Assembly (NCBI GenBank): GCA_963169325.1 | Contig: CAUJEY010000300.1 | Span: forward strand, 1 to 46,492 | Origin: Bacteroidota bacterium | Lineage (GTDB): Bacteria > Bacteroidota > Bacteroidia > Chitinophagales > Saprospiraceae | Length of the DNA: 46,492 nt | Reading direction: 5' to 3' | The notes under the pieces: generated by a model | Seen by the model: only the letters and a program-made list of their open reading frames with translations | What the model was told of the DNA's origin: nothing | The model's database searches: none | Part shown: one piece after another, positions 1 to 9,034 of the stretch | Position numbering within the stretch: the first letter of the stretch is position 1 | Layout: the number at the start of each line of letters is the position of its first letter | Made by a program: the position numbers and the translations under genes

Positions 1-1
1 A

Positions 2-184
2 CGAGGAAGAAAACGCTTTTTTGATGAAACACTTTATGCTGAACGATACAAGTGCGAACGAACCTTTTCTTGGCAGGATAAATTCCGAAGAATTTTAGTA
101 CAATGGGAATGGTACCAACATCTTTTTCTTGGATTCAACCTACTTGCCTTCGCCCTTATCAACCTCAGACATTTTCATTCTTGA
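2..184 (+). pseudogene. IS5-like DDE transposase, C-terminal tail (cut by window edge)
   Basis: An open frame enters from the left edge and stops at 182-184, giving 60 residues. It contains the stretch YAERYKCERTFSWQDKFRR, followed by a hydrophobic FNLLAFALINLR end. This 'ER-F-W-D-K-FR' pattern with a helical tail is typical of the C-terminus of IS5-group DDE transposases. The rest of the gene lies outside the window, so it cannot be decided here whether the element is complete. The neighbouring gene starts directly behind it without a start codon, which suggests that the element inserted into or beside that gene. Family assignment is from memory of the motif; the subgroup is uncertain. Confidence 0.6.
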
Positions 185-197
185 AACCCACTACTGA

Positions 198-752
198 CTC
201 ACTGAAATATTAAATTGCTATGATAATAGTAAAAAAGATATAATAATTAATGTTGATTGCCCGCCAGGTGACAACTCCGCAGCTGGTCAAACAATAGATG
301 ATTTATTAGGCAGTTTTGATGTCCTTGAAATATATATTAACCCAAGTGAGTTTGATAAAATGGATACTTATCCATTTAGCGCAGTAGCGACATTGATTCA
401 CGAAGCATGTCACGCACTTATATCTTTAAAGGTTTTAAAGGCGGGCGGCGCGAATAAATGTAATTGGCTAAACTATAATTATTACTATACTAACTATAAT
501 AACAATAAAGGGCAAGCAGATGAGTGTATAATTGCAACAAATTTTATTGATAAACAAGCACGCATACTGTGGTTGTATAATTCGAAACATAAAGAAATAA
601 AACATTATTTATCTTTGGCTTGGGGCCCGTATTTTTACGATTATAAAGGTTGTAAATCAGACGTAGGTTATAGTCAAACACAAATATCTGATTGGTACCT
701 TGAAATGCGAGATAGCACCCCTCGCCCATATCGATGTAACATAAAATATTGA
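198..752 (+). pseudogene. SprT-like zinc metallopeptidase remnant, 5' end missing
   Basis: The frame is open from 198 to the stop at 750-752. The first ATG is only at 360, although convincing coding sequence (INVDCPPGDN..., then EIYINPSEFDK) already precedes it in the same frame. The stretch LIHEACHAL contains the HExxH zinc-binding and catalytic signature of SprT-like metallopeptidases. No initiation codon is seen between the in-frame stop at 195 and 360, and the transposase tail ends at 184, so the N-terminus was probably lost when the IS element arrived. The region is clearly AT-rich. A shorter protein starting at 360 could be made, but it would begin only about 15 residues before the zinc motif. 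Confidence 0.55.
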
Positions 753-838
753 CAATGGACATCAACGGTATGCCATACAGCAGTCAAACGTATCACCTAC
801 CTGCTCTGGTGGCTACTAAGCACAGGGTGATATAGTGG

Positions 839-967
839 TTGCTGTCGAGCGTCTTCACACGCGATGACGAATATTTAGCGGACTTTGTCCGCTTCAGAAT
901 TCTAAAGCGAGCAATACCTGCGAACATCAGCTGTGCATTCCAGGAATCGTGGGTTTGTCATCCTGAG
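839..967. repeat. Bipartite REP-like repeat R1, left arm of a large inverted repeat
   Basis: Positions 839-892 are the reverse complement of 1236-1289 with a single mismatch. The unit combines a GCGGAC-nnn-GTCCGC palindrome with a segment containing GTCTTCACAC. Positions around 935-967 (GTGCATTCCA...TTTGTCATCCTGAG) also pair with 1187-1225. The left arm carries roughly 40 extra bases that the right arm lacks. Confidence 0.8.
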
Positions 968-1084
968 GCTAGCAGGCCGCCTTTGGCGGCGATCAATACG
1001 GAATAACACGGCGCGTGTCATTAGCAGGTTGTACCGCCCATCCCTGATGGGCGATTATAACCGAAATGACCCTTCCCAACAGGT

Positions 1085-1203
1085 GCGTGTCATTAGCAGC
1101 GTAGCGAAAGAACCGGGGCGCAGCCCCGAAAGATAGAGGCGGTATATGATTTCTATTATCGTGGCTGCGCCCCGGTTCCTTCGCTACGCTCAGGATGACA
1201 AAC
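1085..1203. repeat. Long hairpin, copy 1 of the GGAACCGGGGCGCAGCC family
   Basis: Arms 1085-1125 and 1163-1203 are imperfectly complementary over 41 bp around a 37-base loop. The best-conserved core is GAACCGGGGCGCAGCC. A second copy lies at 1458-1576 with the same loop sequence type. No coding sense is apparent; open frames across it are palindrome artefacts. Confidence 0.8.
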
Positions 1204-1235
1204 ACACGATTAGTGGAATGCACAGCCAATACACG

Positions 1236-1289
1236 GCGGACTAAGTCCGCTAAATATTCGTCATCGCGTGTGAAGACGCTCGACAGCAA
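1236..1289. repeat. Bipartite REP-like repeat R2, right arm of the inverted repeat
   Basis: GCGGACTAAGTCCGC at 1236-1250 is followed by a spacer and GTGTGAAGACGCTCGAC. It is the partner of R1 (839-892) in opposite orientation, and the same order of modules recurs at 1611-1658. Confidence 0.8.
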
Positions 1290-1457
1290 GACGCTCAGTA
1301 TCCAAATTGAGATAAGCCACCCAAAAAAAAGTAGTGATCCCCCCAATCTCGAAAACGCCCGCTCATTGTATCGTTTTCAACCAACCGCCCCCCGCCGGAA
1401 CGGGCCCCGAAACGTCGGGGCCTGCTCTGGTGACGCGGAGTTGTTGTTATTGGGTGG

Positions 1458-1576
1458 GTTTGTCATCCTGAGCGTAGCGAAGGAACCGGGGCGCAGCCCC
1501 AAAAGATAGAAGCGATATGTGATTTCTATTTTCGTGGCTGCGCCCCGGTTCCTTCGCTGCGCTCTGGATGACAAAC
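1458..1576. repeat. Long hairpin, copy 2 of the GGAACCGGGGCGCAGCC family
   Basis: Arms 1458-1498 and 1536-1576 pair over 41 bp with two mismatches, around a 37-base loop. The copy resembles 1085-1203 in both arms and loop, so the two are copies of one mobile or amplified intergenic repeat. Confidence 0.85.
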
Positions 1577-1607
1577 TCAAGATTCCTGGATTATGCGTAG
1601 CCGATAC

Positions 1608-1658
1608 GCGGCGGTAAAGTCCGCCAGATATTCGTCATCGCGTCTGAAGACGCTCGAC
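1608..1658. repeat. Bipartite REP-like repeat R3
   Basis: The unit combines GCGGTAAAGTCCGC (1611-1624) with the perfect palindrome GCGTCTGAAGACGC (1640-1653). It has the same module order and spacing as R2. Related bipartite units occur at 31.07-31.28 kb beside a REP-associated transposase. Confidence 0.75.
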
Positions 1659-1757
1659 AGTAAGAGCGGGCATCACGCTCGGCAAAATCCGAGTTGATCC
1701 GTAAAGTCCGCGTTTTCCGCGTTCCTATTGACCCTACGGATGCGTGACATCTGTAAT

Positions 1758-2465
1758 CTAAAATCGCAGTTGCCGCAAGTCCAGCTCCAAGCCGGAACAC
1801 ACCGCTTCGCCGGAGAGAATTCTATCAAAACCGGAGAGCTCGTCCTTTGAACCATCGGCCCGATAAATATAGGTAACCTCCTTTTTCGGATCAATCAGCC
1901 AGGCTAAGCGGACCCCGTTTTTGATCCACACCTCGGTCATCTTGCGTTTCAGCCTGCCGATGCGGTCACTTTCAGAACTGACTTCCACTACAAAATCAGG
2001 CACGATACGGGCAAATTTTTTACGCTCTTCCTTTGACACAACGGCAAGGCGTTCTTCCGAAACCCAGGACCCGTCGGCGGAGCGGGTGGAATTGTCGGGC
2101 AATTTAAAACCGGCGGATGGGCTAAGGGTCAATCCTTTTCTGTGTCGCTCCCACCAGTTGTACAGCGTTGTGGTTACGGCGTTTTCACGGGCGCTGCCAT
2201 CAAATTCGACAGGGGGCAGGATAATGAGTTTTCCGTTTTTGTCTTGCTCAATGCGCAATTCAGGGTTGTCGGCGCAGAAACGGTAAAATTCCGCTTCGGT
2301 CATTTTGCGCGCATATTTTAGTTCTGCGTATCCGCCAAGGCTCCGGGTCTGAATCATCAAATCAGGCTTCTCAACGGAAGGTCCTGGCATTGCCGGCGCG
2401 TATTTGCCGTTGCCTTTTCCCGACTTGCCGGATTTGGTTTGCGTTGTGCCTGCTTTTAATTTCAT
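1758..2465 (-). CDS. Uma2 family endonuclease-fold protein (DUF820)
   Basis: A 235-residue protein of the Uma2 family, whose members have a PD-(D/E)xK restriction-endonuclease fold and largely unknown roles. Residues after about 50 follow the family: a KMTEAEFYRFCADNPELRIE segment, IILPPVEFDGSAREN, and the core IVPDFVVEVSSESDRIGRLK followed by WLIDP near the end. The D in PDF and the E in VEV are the expected metal-binding positions. A longer frame reaches back to 2552, but the ATG at 2465 is preferred because the extra 29 residues look like untranslated leader. The N-terminus is basic and rich in K, G and S. It is divergent from the xylanase gene and borders the repeat-rich debris. Function in the cell unknown. 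Confidence 0.85.
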   Translation of the reverse strand: MKLKAGTTQTKSGKSGKGNGKYAPAMPGPSVEKPDLMIQTRSLGGYAELKYARKMTEAEFYRFCADNPELRIEQDKNGKLIILPPVEFDGSARENAVTTTLYNWWERHRKGLTLSPSAGFKLPDNSTRSADGSWVSEERLAVVSKEERKKFARIVPDFVVEVSSESDRIGRLKRKMTEVWIKNGVRLAWLIDPKKEVTYIYRADGSKDELSGFDRILSGEAVCSGLELDLRQLRF

Positions 2466-2668
2466 AAAGAAAAATTGGCGTGACAAAGTTAGTTTTTTGT
2501 CCGGAGTGCGGCAAGGATATTGTAACACACGGTAAAGGCAGCAAATACCCATCCCCGAAACCGAGCCGCCGCACAGAAAAATTTATGCGATGAAGTTAAA
2601 TTTTTACCCTGATTTTTACGCTGTTCCAGCAAATCTTCAGCGTTTTAACTGCAAACCATCGCAAAAAA

Positions 2669-4819
2669 ATGTCCATTCAGAAACCCGCATTCCTCCTACT
2701 GCTCCTGCTGTCTACCCTGTCTGTTCAAGCCCAGGACAGTTACCACACCTCCCTCAACAACCTCCTCCAAACCACCTACGCCCTGCCCGCCGCGCAACAA
2801 TGGGTGTTGCCCAATACCGAGACTGCCACCCTGGCAGGATCGCTCAATTACGGCGGTAGTACGACTACTTTTAGCCCCAGCGGCCAGCCTTTTACACAGG
2901 GTGTCCGCCGCACCGTGACGGCCGGCGCCAACCCCTGGGATGCCGGCCATCTGTACAAAAACACCACCGCCGTAGCAGCCGGCGACAGGTGCTTGCTGGT
3001 CATCTGGCTGCGCAGCGACGCGGCCAATGCCCGCGTGAGCCTCTTTGCCGAAAACGGGATCACATACGACAAAGAAGTGCTGGCCACGGTGCCGGTCGGT
3101 AAAGAATGGAAAATGATCGCCGCGCCTTTCGAATCCACGGCCGCTTATGCCGTCAACAGCCTGAACATCGGTCTGCACCTGGCTTTTGCCAACCAGACCA
3201 TCGAAATCGGCGGGGCGGCCTGCCTGAATTACAAAAACACCGTTTTTTACAGCCAGCTGCCGGTGCTGCTCAACAACGATACTTATCCCGGCCACGAACC
3301 CGACGCCCCCTGGCGCGCCACCGCTGCCGCCAGTATCGAACAAATCCGGAAAGCCGACCTTACAGTGCGGGTGTTCGGCTCCAATAACCAGCCGCTCGCG
3401 GGCGCACAGGTACACGTAGCCATGCAGCAGCACGTATTCAAATTCGGTACCGCCGTGGTGAGCAACAGGTTCAATGGCGGTTCGGCATTCAATGCCACGT
3501 ACGAACAAAAACTGCTCGACCTCGACGGCAAAGGCCACGGGTTCAATGAACTGGTGTTTGAAAACGACCTGAAATGGCCAGCCTGGGAACAAGGCTGGTT
3601 TAGCAGTAAACCCGAAATTGCCAGCGATGTGCAGTGGCTGAAAAACCGCGGTATCAGCGTGCGGGGGCATAACTTAGCCTGGCCCGGCTGGACTTATTCC
3701 CCGTCAGACATCAATGCAACCGCGACGCCGGCTTTTATCAAAAACCGTATCCGAAATCACCTGACGGCCATCCTGAGTTATCCCGGCGTCGGGCAGGAGA
3801 TGATCGACTGGGATGTGCTCAACGAAATCACCACCAATAACGACTATGCCAACAGGTTTGCCGGCACACCCGGCTACCCGACCGGCCGCGAACTCTATGC
3901 AGAGATTTTTAAACAGGCCGACTCGCTGGCGCCCAATGCCGTCTTGTACCTCAACGACTATGTGGCCATCGAACAAGGCGACTCGCCAACCAACGGCATT
4001 ACCCTATGGAAAAGCCGGATCGACGAACTGCTTAATGCCGGGGCGCCCGTGGAAGGCATTGGTTTTCAGGGGCATTTTTCGGCGGCGCCCACCGGCATAG
4101 AAACAATCAAGTCCATTTACGACGACTTTTGGAATACCTACGGCCTGGAAGCCAAGGTGACAGAATTCGACCTGAACAAGTTGCTCCCGGCCGCCACACA
4201 GGCCGCTTACCTGCGCGACGTACTCACTATCACCTTTGCGCACCCCAGCATGAAAGGATTTCTGATGTGGGGCTTTTGGGACGGCGCCCATTGGCAGGGC
4301 AATGCCCCTTTGTTTAACCTGGATTGGAGTTTGAAACCCAGTGGCGCAGCATTTGTGGACCAGGTGTTTCACCAGTGGTGGACCGATGAAACAGGGGCCA
4401 CCGCCGCCGACGGCCAACGGACCGTGCGCGGTTTCCGGGGCAAATACCTCGTGACCGTCAGCTGCCCGGATGGCAGCAGCCAAACCCGGGAAGTGCTGTT
4501 GGACGGCGATCAAACGGTGGATTTTCAAAGCGCCTGTACGGTAAACGCTGCGGAACCCGATTCGGGTAGCTTTAATTTGGTCTGCTCACCGACGGTCGCC
4601 CGGGATCAGGTTTTATTGCGTTGGAATAACACGGGGTTTTCCGGGAAAACAACACTGCGTTGTATCGACGCGGCAGGCAGGGTATTGGCAGTGTATGACC
4701 TTGCGCCAACGGAAAACAATCGGATAATCGATACCTCCTTATGGCCTCCGGGGGTTTATCAGATTGTTATGGAAAATGAAGGGCGCATGCAGGTGGTAAG
4801 AGTGATTGTAGGGCGGTAA
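2669..4819 (+). CDS. Secreted GH10 endo-beta-1,4-xylanase-like enzyme with T9SS sorting domain
   Basis: A 716-residue secreted glycosidase. Residues 1-22 form a signal peptide (FLLLLLLSTLSVQAQ). Residues about 25-200 look like a carbohydrate-binding beta-sandwich. A GH10 barrel runs from roughly 230 to 570. The acid/base glutamate fits E386 in WDVLNEI and the nucleophile fits E499 in VTEFDLNK. The usual WH after the RGH motif (GH10 HTLVWH) is replaced here (RGHNLAWPGW), so substrate preference may differ from standard xylanases. The last 75 residues (VLLRWNNTG..., GVYQIVMENEGR, VIVGR) resemble a T9SS type A sorting domain, implying export through the type IX system to the surface or medium. 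It is convergent with the permease gene, 17 bases away. No other polysaccharide-utilisation genes are adjacent. Confidence 0.9.
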   Translation: MSIQKPAFLLLLLLSTLSVQAQDSYHTSLNNLLQTTYALPAAQQWVLPNTETATLAGSLNYGGSTTTFSPSGQPFTQGVRRTVTAGANPWDAGHLYKNTTAVAAGDRCLLVIWLRSDAANARVSLFAENGITYDKEVLATVPVGKEWKMIAAPFESTAAYAVNSLNIGLHLAFANQTIEIGGAACLNYKNTVFYSQLPVLLNNDTYPGHEPDAPWRATAAASIEQIRKADLTVRVFGSNNQPLAGAQVHVAMQQHVFKFGTAVVSNRFNGGSAFNATYEQKLLDLDGKGHGFNELVFENDLKWPAWEQGWFSSKPEIASDVQWLKNRGISVRGHNLAWPGWTYSPSDINATATPAFIKNRIRNHLTAILSYPGVGQEMIDWDVLNEITTNNDYANRFAGTPGYPTGRELYAEIFKQADSLAPNAVLYLNDYVAIEQGDSPTNGITLWKSRIDELLNAGAPVEGIGFQGHFSAAPTGIETIKSIYDDFWNTYGLEAKVTEFDLNKLLPAATQAAYLRDVLTITFAHPSMKGFLMWGFWDGAHWQGNAPLFNLDWSLKPSGAAFVDQVFHQWWTDETGATAADGQRTVRGFRGKYLVTVSCPDGSSQTREVLLDGDQTVDFQSACTVNAAEPDSGSFNLVCSPTVARDQVLLRWNNTGFSGKTTLRCIDAAGRVLAVYDLAPTENNRIIDTSLWPPGVYQIVMENEGRMQVVRVIVGR

Positions 4820-4836
4820 TTCAGGTCGCCGACGCC

Positions 4837-7335
4837 TCACTCACTCCGCAACGTCTTCACCGGATTCACCATCGACGCCCGCAGCGACTCGTACCCGACC
4901 GTCACAAAAGTAATCAGGGCGATAGTGCCCACCGCGCCGGCAAAAATCAGGAACGACATCGGCGTCCGGTATTCAAAGTTTTGCAGCCAGCGGTCGAGCA
5001 GATACAAGGCGACCGGTATGCCGATAATACAGCCGATCAGCAACAATTTGCCAAAAACCCCCAGCAATAAAGCCAGAATTTGCCGGTTGGTAGCGCCCAG
5101 GGTTTTGCGGATACCAATTTCTCTGATCCGTTGCCGGGCCAGAAAAGCGGCCAGCCCATATAAACCCACGCAGGTAATCAGCATGGCCAGCACGGCAAAT
5201 TGTTTGGTGAGCTCCGCGATCTGTGTTTCGTTTTCGTACATCCGCCCGAACTCCTCGTCTACAAACCAGTAGTCGAACCCGAATTCCGGAAAAACCTGCT
5301 TCCAGGCATTTTCCAGCAGGACAATTTTTTCGCCCATGTTGTCGGCCGGCAGCCGCACGTGTATGATCCGGTCGACGGGATGTGGTTTGGGGCATACGGC
5401 CAGCGGCTCGATCTTGTGGTGCATGGAGCGGTACGGAAAGTCTTCCACCACCCCGATGACGGTGCCGCTGATGGGCGCCCGGGTGCTGTCGGGCGGCGCA
5501 TAATTCATGGTATAATCGGGTCGGATGATGGTTTTGCCGACGGCTTGTTCCGGGCTCAGTTTCAGGGCATTTACGGCGGACCGGTTGAGTAATACCGCGG
5601 TGGAGTCGGCCGGGCGGTTGGGGTCGAAGTCCCTGCCGGCGATCAGGTTCATGTTGAACGTTTTGGGGAACCCGAAATCGCCGTTCAACTGGAACCACTC
5701 GTGCCGCTCCTCGCTGAGGTCGGGAAATTGCATCTGCATATTGATGGGGCCGAAATAATCGAGCCGGGGCAGGTGGTTGGCTAAGGTAGCGGCCTGTATT
5801 TCCGGGTCCTGCATCACTAAGTTTTTAAACTTGCCGAACTCCTGATCCGTGGCCGGACCGGAAAAGCCGCCGTAGCGGATGGATACGATTTGTTTGCCCG
5901 CCTCATTGAGTTTGGAATGCCGCATGAGGTTCATTTGCCGTACCACGATCACCGAACCGACCAGCAACGTGACGGCTACGCAGAGTTGCACCGTGGTCAG
6001 AAATTGCCGCAGGGTGTTGGAGCCTTTGCGAAAGGCAAATTTTCCTTTCAGCACCGTCACCGGTTGAAAACCCGAAACGAACAGCGCCGGATAACTGCCG
6101 GCGAGCAGCGTCACCGAGGTCACGATGCCCGCCGTGAGGAGCAACATGGGCCCACTGAACAATTGCGCGATGGCGAAGTGTTTGCCGGTCACGGCATTGA
6201 AGGGCGCCAGAAAGAGCATGGCCAGCAACAGCGCGATGAGCATGGCGCCCAGCACCATCAGGAACGACTCGGCCATAAACTGAAAAAACACCTCGTGGCG
6301 CATACCGCCGAAGGTTTTGCGCAGGCCGATTTCTTTGGCGCGACCGGCCGATTGGGCGGTGGCTAAGTTGATGTAGTTGATACAAGCCACCAGCAGGATC
6401 AGCAGGGCGATGGTGATGAAAATGGAAATGTATTTGCGGTTGGCCGATTTGTGGTCGGTGGCCCAGTCGATATCCTGGTCGAAATGTACGTCGGTGATTT
6501 TCCGGATAATCGGCGTGACTTTCAGGTTGGGATCGAAACGGCGGGCAAGTTCGCTGGCCTTTTTTTGCAGGTCGGCCTGGATAGAAGTCAGTTGGCCGGC
6601 ATCCCGGCACACGATGAGCGAACTGGCGAAATAATTTTGTTCGCCATCGCCCATCGACGTATTCAGCATGATATCCAGCCCGGGCGTGGCGGCCTTCAGG
6701 GCGAGGATGTTGCCAATATATTTGGGATTGATGTGGGTATTGGTCGGAAAGTCGCGGTACACGGCGCTTACCATCAGGTCGAGTTTTCGGCCCTGCGTCG
6801 TCCAGGTGTGCGACACTTGCAGGGTTTTGTTGACGGGGTCTTCGTCGCCGAATAATTCCTTTGCCGCGCTTTCGCTCAGCATGATGGTGTTGATCTCTTT
6901 CAGGGGCGACACCGGATCGCCGGACCGGATTTGGATGGCCAGGATGTCGAACAGCGACGCCTCGGCCCAGATAATGTCTTCGGTGAGTATTTTTTTGTCT
7001 TTGACGGGGTAATGCAGGGTCGTGGGCATACCATCGGCCGTAAAGCTGCCGATTTTGCTGATGCCGGGGTAGGTGTTTTTAAGGTAGTTGTCCCAACCGG
7101 CCGGCGTGCCACCAAAAGCATTGGTTTCGCCGTTGGGCGCCTGAATGCGCCAACCCATGCGGTACGTGTTTTCCGCATCCGGATGATGTGTATCGAACAT
7201 GAGTTCGTCGCGCACGTACATCAGAATCAACAGGCCGGCGGCCAGGCCGATAGCGAGTCCAAAGGTATTGATGAGGGCATAGCCGCGTTGGCGGGCGAGA
7301 TTGCGGGCAGCAATGAGGAAGTAGTTGGAAAACAT
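4837..7335 (-). CDS. ABC transporter permease, MacB/FtsX type
   Basis: A permease of 832 residues from the ATG at 7335, chosen because it gives the family start MFSNYFLIAARNLARQRGYA; an open frame reaches back to 7449. The order is an N-terminal membrane helix (residues about 20-40), a large periplasmic MacB_PCD domain, an FtsX domain with three helices (around 280-440), a second periplasmic domain, and a last FtsX domain (around 680-830, motif RIREIGIRKTLGA). A matching REIGLRKTFGG motif occurs in the first half. Such tandem-FtsX permeases in Bacteroidota work with a separate ATPase, usually in export, lipoprotein handling or antimicrobial-peptide resistance. No ATPase gene lies next to it, so the partner must be elsewhere. 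Substrate unknown. Confidence 0.9.
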   Translation of the reverse strand: MFSNYFLIAARNLARQRGYALINTFGLAIGLAAGLLILMYVRDELMFDTHHPDAENTYRMGWRIQAPNGETNAFGGTPAGWDNYLKNTYPGISKIGSFTADGMPTTLHYPVKDKKILTEDIIWAEASLFDILAIQIRSGDPVSPLKEINTIMLSESAAKELFGDEDPVNKTLQVSHTWTTQGRKLDLMVSAVYRDFPTNTHINPKYIGNILALKAATPGLDIMLNTSMGDGEQNYFASSLIVCRDAGQLTSIQADLQKKASELARRFDPNLKVTPIIRKITDVHFDQDIDWATDHKSANRKYISIFITIALLILLVACINYINLATAQSAGRAKEIGLRKTFGGMRHEVFFQFMAESFLMVLGAMLIALLLAMLFLAPFNAVTGKHFAIAQLFSGPMLLLTAGIVTSVTLLAGSYPALFVSGFQPVTVLKGKFAFRKGSNTLRQFLTTVQLCVAVTLLVGSVIVVRQMNLMRHSKLNEAGKQIVSIRYGGFSGPATDQEFGKFKNLVMQDPEIQAATLANHLPRLDYFGPINMQMQFPDLSEERHEWFQLNGDFGFPKTFNMNLIAGRDFDPNRPADSTAVLLNRSAVNALKLSPEQAVGKTIIRPDYTMNYAPPDSTRAPISGTVIGVVEDFPYRSMHHKIEPLAVCPKPHPVDRIIHVRLPADNMGEKIVLLENAWKQVFPEFGFDYWFVDEEFGRMYENETQIAELTKQFAVLAMLITCVGLYGLAAFLARQRIREIGIRKTLGATNRQILALLLGVFGKLLLIGCIIGIPVALYLLDRWLQNFEYRTPMSFLIFAGAVGTIALITFVTVGYESLRASMVNPVKTLRSE

Positions 7336-7659
7336 GGCGGAAAATTGAACGGTGTTTGAACGGTGGGAAAGATGGTTGTTCAAACGGAAAGGTTGCGTTG
7401 GGGTGGGGTGGAGGGGCGAAGTTTTGGCTTTAGACTGCTTGATTGCCACTTTCTGACTAAAGTACGGGACAGCGGCGCTGTTGCCAGTGCTCCTGAGGCC
7501 TCGGGACCGCGGGAGGAAACGTATTGCAGTAAAGGAGGTCGAATTTAATCCGTTAGGTTGGTGTAATCTTTATGGTGGAATAGTTGGGAGTATGTTGAGT
7601 GTTGAGCGACTTCACATCCCACCAGCATGCCCTTGTTAGCGGCAGGTGTTCTTGTATCA
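7336..7659. other. Intergenic stretch without recognisable gene
   Basis: This stretch lies upstream of the permease gene and must hold its promoter. A short GC-rich partial palindrome (CCTCGGGACCGCGGGAGG, about 7499-7516) is visible. No conserved coding frame was recognised; an open frame at 7363-7548 overlaps the permease leader and looks random. Confidence 0.4.
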
Positions 7660-7782
7660 TTAGATGTCGTTATAGAATTTCCATTTCAGCTTCAAGGATT
7701 CATTTGCTTCGTATTCTTTTATTTTTTGCCGTAACGGTTGCCGGTGCTCTCCTGGAATGTACAAGTTACTAAAAAGTCTGAT
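7660..7782 (-). pseudogene. Possible C-terminal gene remnant (unrecognised)
   Basis: A 40-codon minus-strand frame between two stops has protein-like composition: LYIPGEHRQPLRQK, then KIKEYEANESLKLKWKFYNDI. It has no start codon of its own. It begins just downstream of the membrane-protein gene at 7799 and includes a 32-base segment (7749-7780) identical to 11272-11303, where it is read in a different frame. It may be the tail of a decayed gene or a recombination scar. Family not recognised. Confidence 0.25.
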
Positions 7783-7798
7783 TCAAAACATTCTTGCT

Positions 7799-8848
7799 TT
7801 AGTGCTTGGCTAACCAGTTTTTTACTTCCGCCCGGTATTTATAGAGATCTTCGTTACATTGCGCTGTATCACCATAAACGCGATTTTTAGCAGGGGGCGT
7901 TTCCATAACTTCTTGCAATTTTAGAATGTGCGGTTTAAATACCGCTATGCTGCTATTGAATTGTCCTTCCAAAACACGGAGCAAGGCTCCTATATCAAAG
8001 GCTCCACCTTTGTAGGGGTTTACAATACCTTCATGCATATCGGCAGTCATCCTGGAGAAACTTTTAACGATAGGTTCAATGAAACGTTCAGGATGTTCTA
8101 CTTTGTGCTCATCCAAAAATTCGAACACCGGATAAGGGTTACCTCGCTCCAAAATGCCTATCAATTCATCTTCCAAATTTTTATTGGCTTTTATTTTAGC
8201 CAATGCCGCATTACGTATTGGTTCATCGTAATAATTGCTTGCATAATATAAGAGTGACATTACGTCTTGATACTTGTCGATGTTGTCCATAGCATGATTG
8301 AATGCCAATTCACGCTCGTCAAATTTTTTAAAGGATTTTGATAAATAATTAGACATTTTTTTGGGCGCCAAAAGCAATAAAAACCCAAGAATACAACCAA
8401 GTATCAAAGGGGTTTTAAACAAAATTGGAGAAAATGTATCCCGCCATTCAGGTTTCAAAAAGTAGTAATAAGGTATGAGTATCAATAATGGCAACCAAAT
8501 CGCACTATAAGATATAACAAAGGATAACGAACGAACAAAACCTGTTAATTGATAATACTTATGTAATTCCGTTCTTTCAACTGTACAAAGCGCAGCCGCC
8601 ATCATGCCCAACCAAAAAATAGTAACAATAGCATATCGTATATATAAATTGTCGGAAATCCAGTTAAAACCTCCGGTTACTAAAATATATATTGTCAGCA
8701 ATAAGCTACATATACCGTATGCAGCCAATAATACAAAGGCAGAATAAGCGTGGCCAAACTGATCACCACCAGGGTTGGATTTGAGCGAGAACATGCCCAA
8801 TACGATATAAATTAAAAATGTTATTCCAAATAAAAGATAGCCGATCAT
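7799..8848 (-). CDS. Multi-pass membrane protein of unknown function
   Basis: A 349-residue protein with about five hydrophobic helices in its first half (starting MIGYLLFGITFLIYIVLGMF; others near residues 40-60, 75-90, 110-130 and 145-165). A soluble, helix-rich C-terminal half follows (residues about 180-349), ending NWLAKH. The soluble part contains repeated acidic and helical stretches (DKYQDVMSLLYYAS, NPYPVFEFLDEHKVE) reminiscent of alpha-helical repeats. No known family was recognised. It is AT-rich compared with the permease on its left, and stands alone on the minus strand before the repeat at 8895. The start at the ATG at 8848 fits the immediate hydrophobic segment. Confidence 0.6.
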   Translation of the reverse strand: MIGYLLFGITFLIYIVLGMFSLKSNPGGDQFGHAYSAFVLLAAYGICSLLLTIYILVTGGFNWISDNLYIRYAIVTIFWLGMMAAALCTVERTELHKYYQLTGFVRSLSFVISYSAIWLPLLILIPYYYFLKPEWRDTFSPILFKTPLILGCILGFLLLLAPKKMSNYLSKSFKKFDERELAFNHAMDNIDKYQDVMSLLYYASNYYDEPIRNAALAKIKANKNLEDELIGILERGNPYPVFEFLDEHKVEHPERFIEPIVKSFSRMTADMHEGIVNPYKGGAFDIGALLRVLEGQFNSSIAVFKPHILKLQEVMETPPAKNRVYGDTAQCNEDLYKYRAEVKNWLAKH

Positions 8849-8894
8849 TTAATAATCGTTTAAAAAATTTATTGAATAATATGGATTAATTCGC

Positions 8895-9034
8895 AAACAT
8901 TTGGTTCATACGGTAGTTGCTTGAGGATGTAAAAGTAAAATACAATTTCAAATCTCCAAATCGTCCAACGGATTTTTTATTTTGTCCCCATTGCTTCCGC
9001 CTTCCAATCCCCGATATTCCGCGTCTCGCCGGAG
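8895..9034. repeat. Intergenic repeat, partial copy A
   Basis: About 140 bases from AAACATTTGGTTCAT to GTCTCGCCGGAG, nearly identical to 11036-11175 and to 13217-13321. The upstream 195 bases present in copies B and C are missing here. The 8849-9210 gap holds nothing else recognisable except the upstream region of the aldo/keto reductase gene. Confidence 0.9.

Noticed and set aside
933-1580. Several open frames of 67-117 codons on both strands
   Set aside because: They run through the hairpins and REP-like repeats and contain the same palindromic peptide (VAKEPGRSP), so they are translations of repeats.
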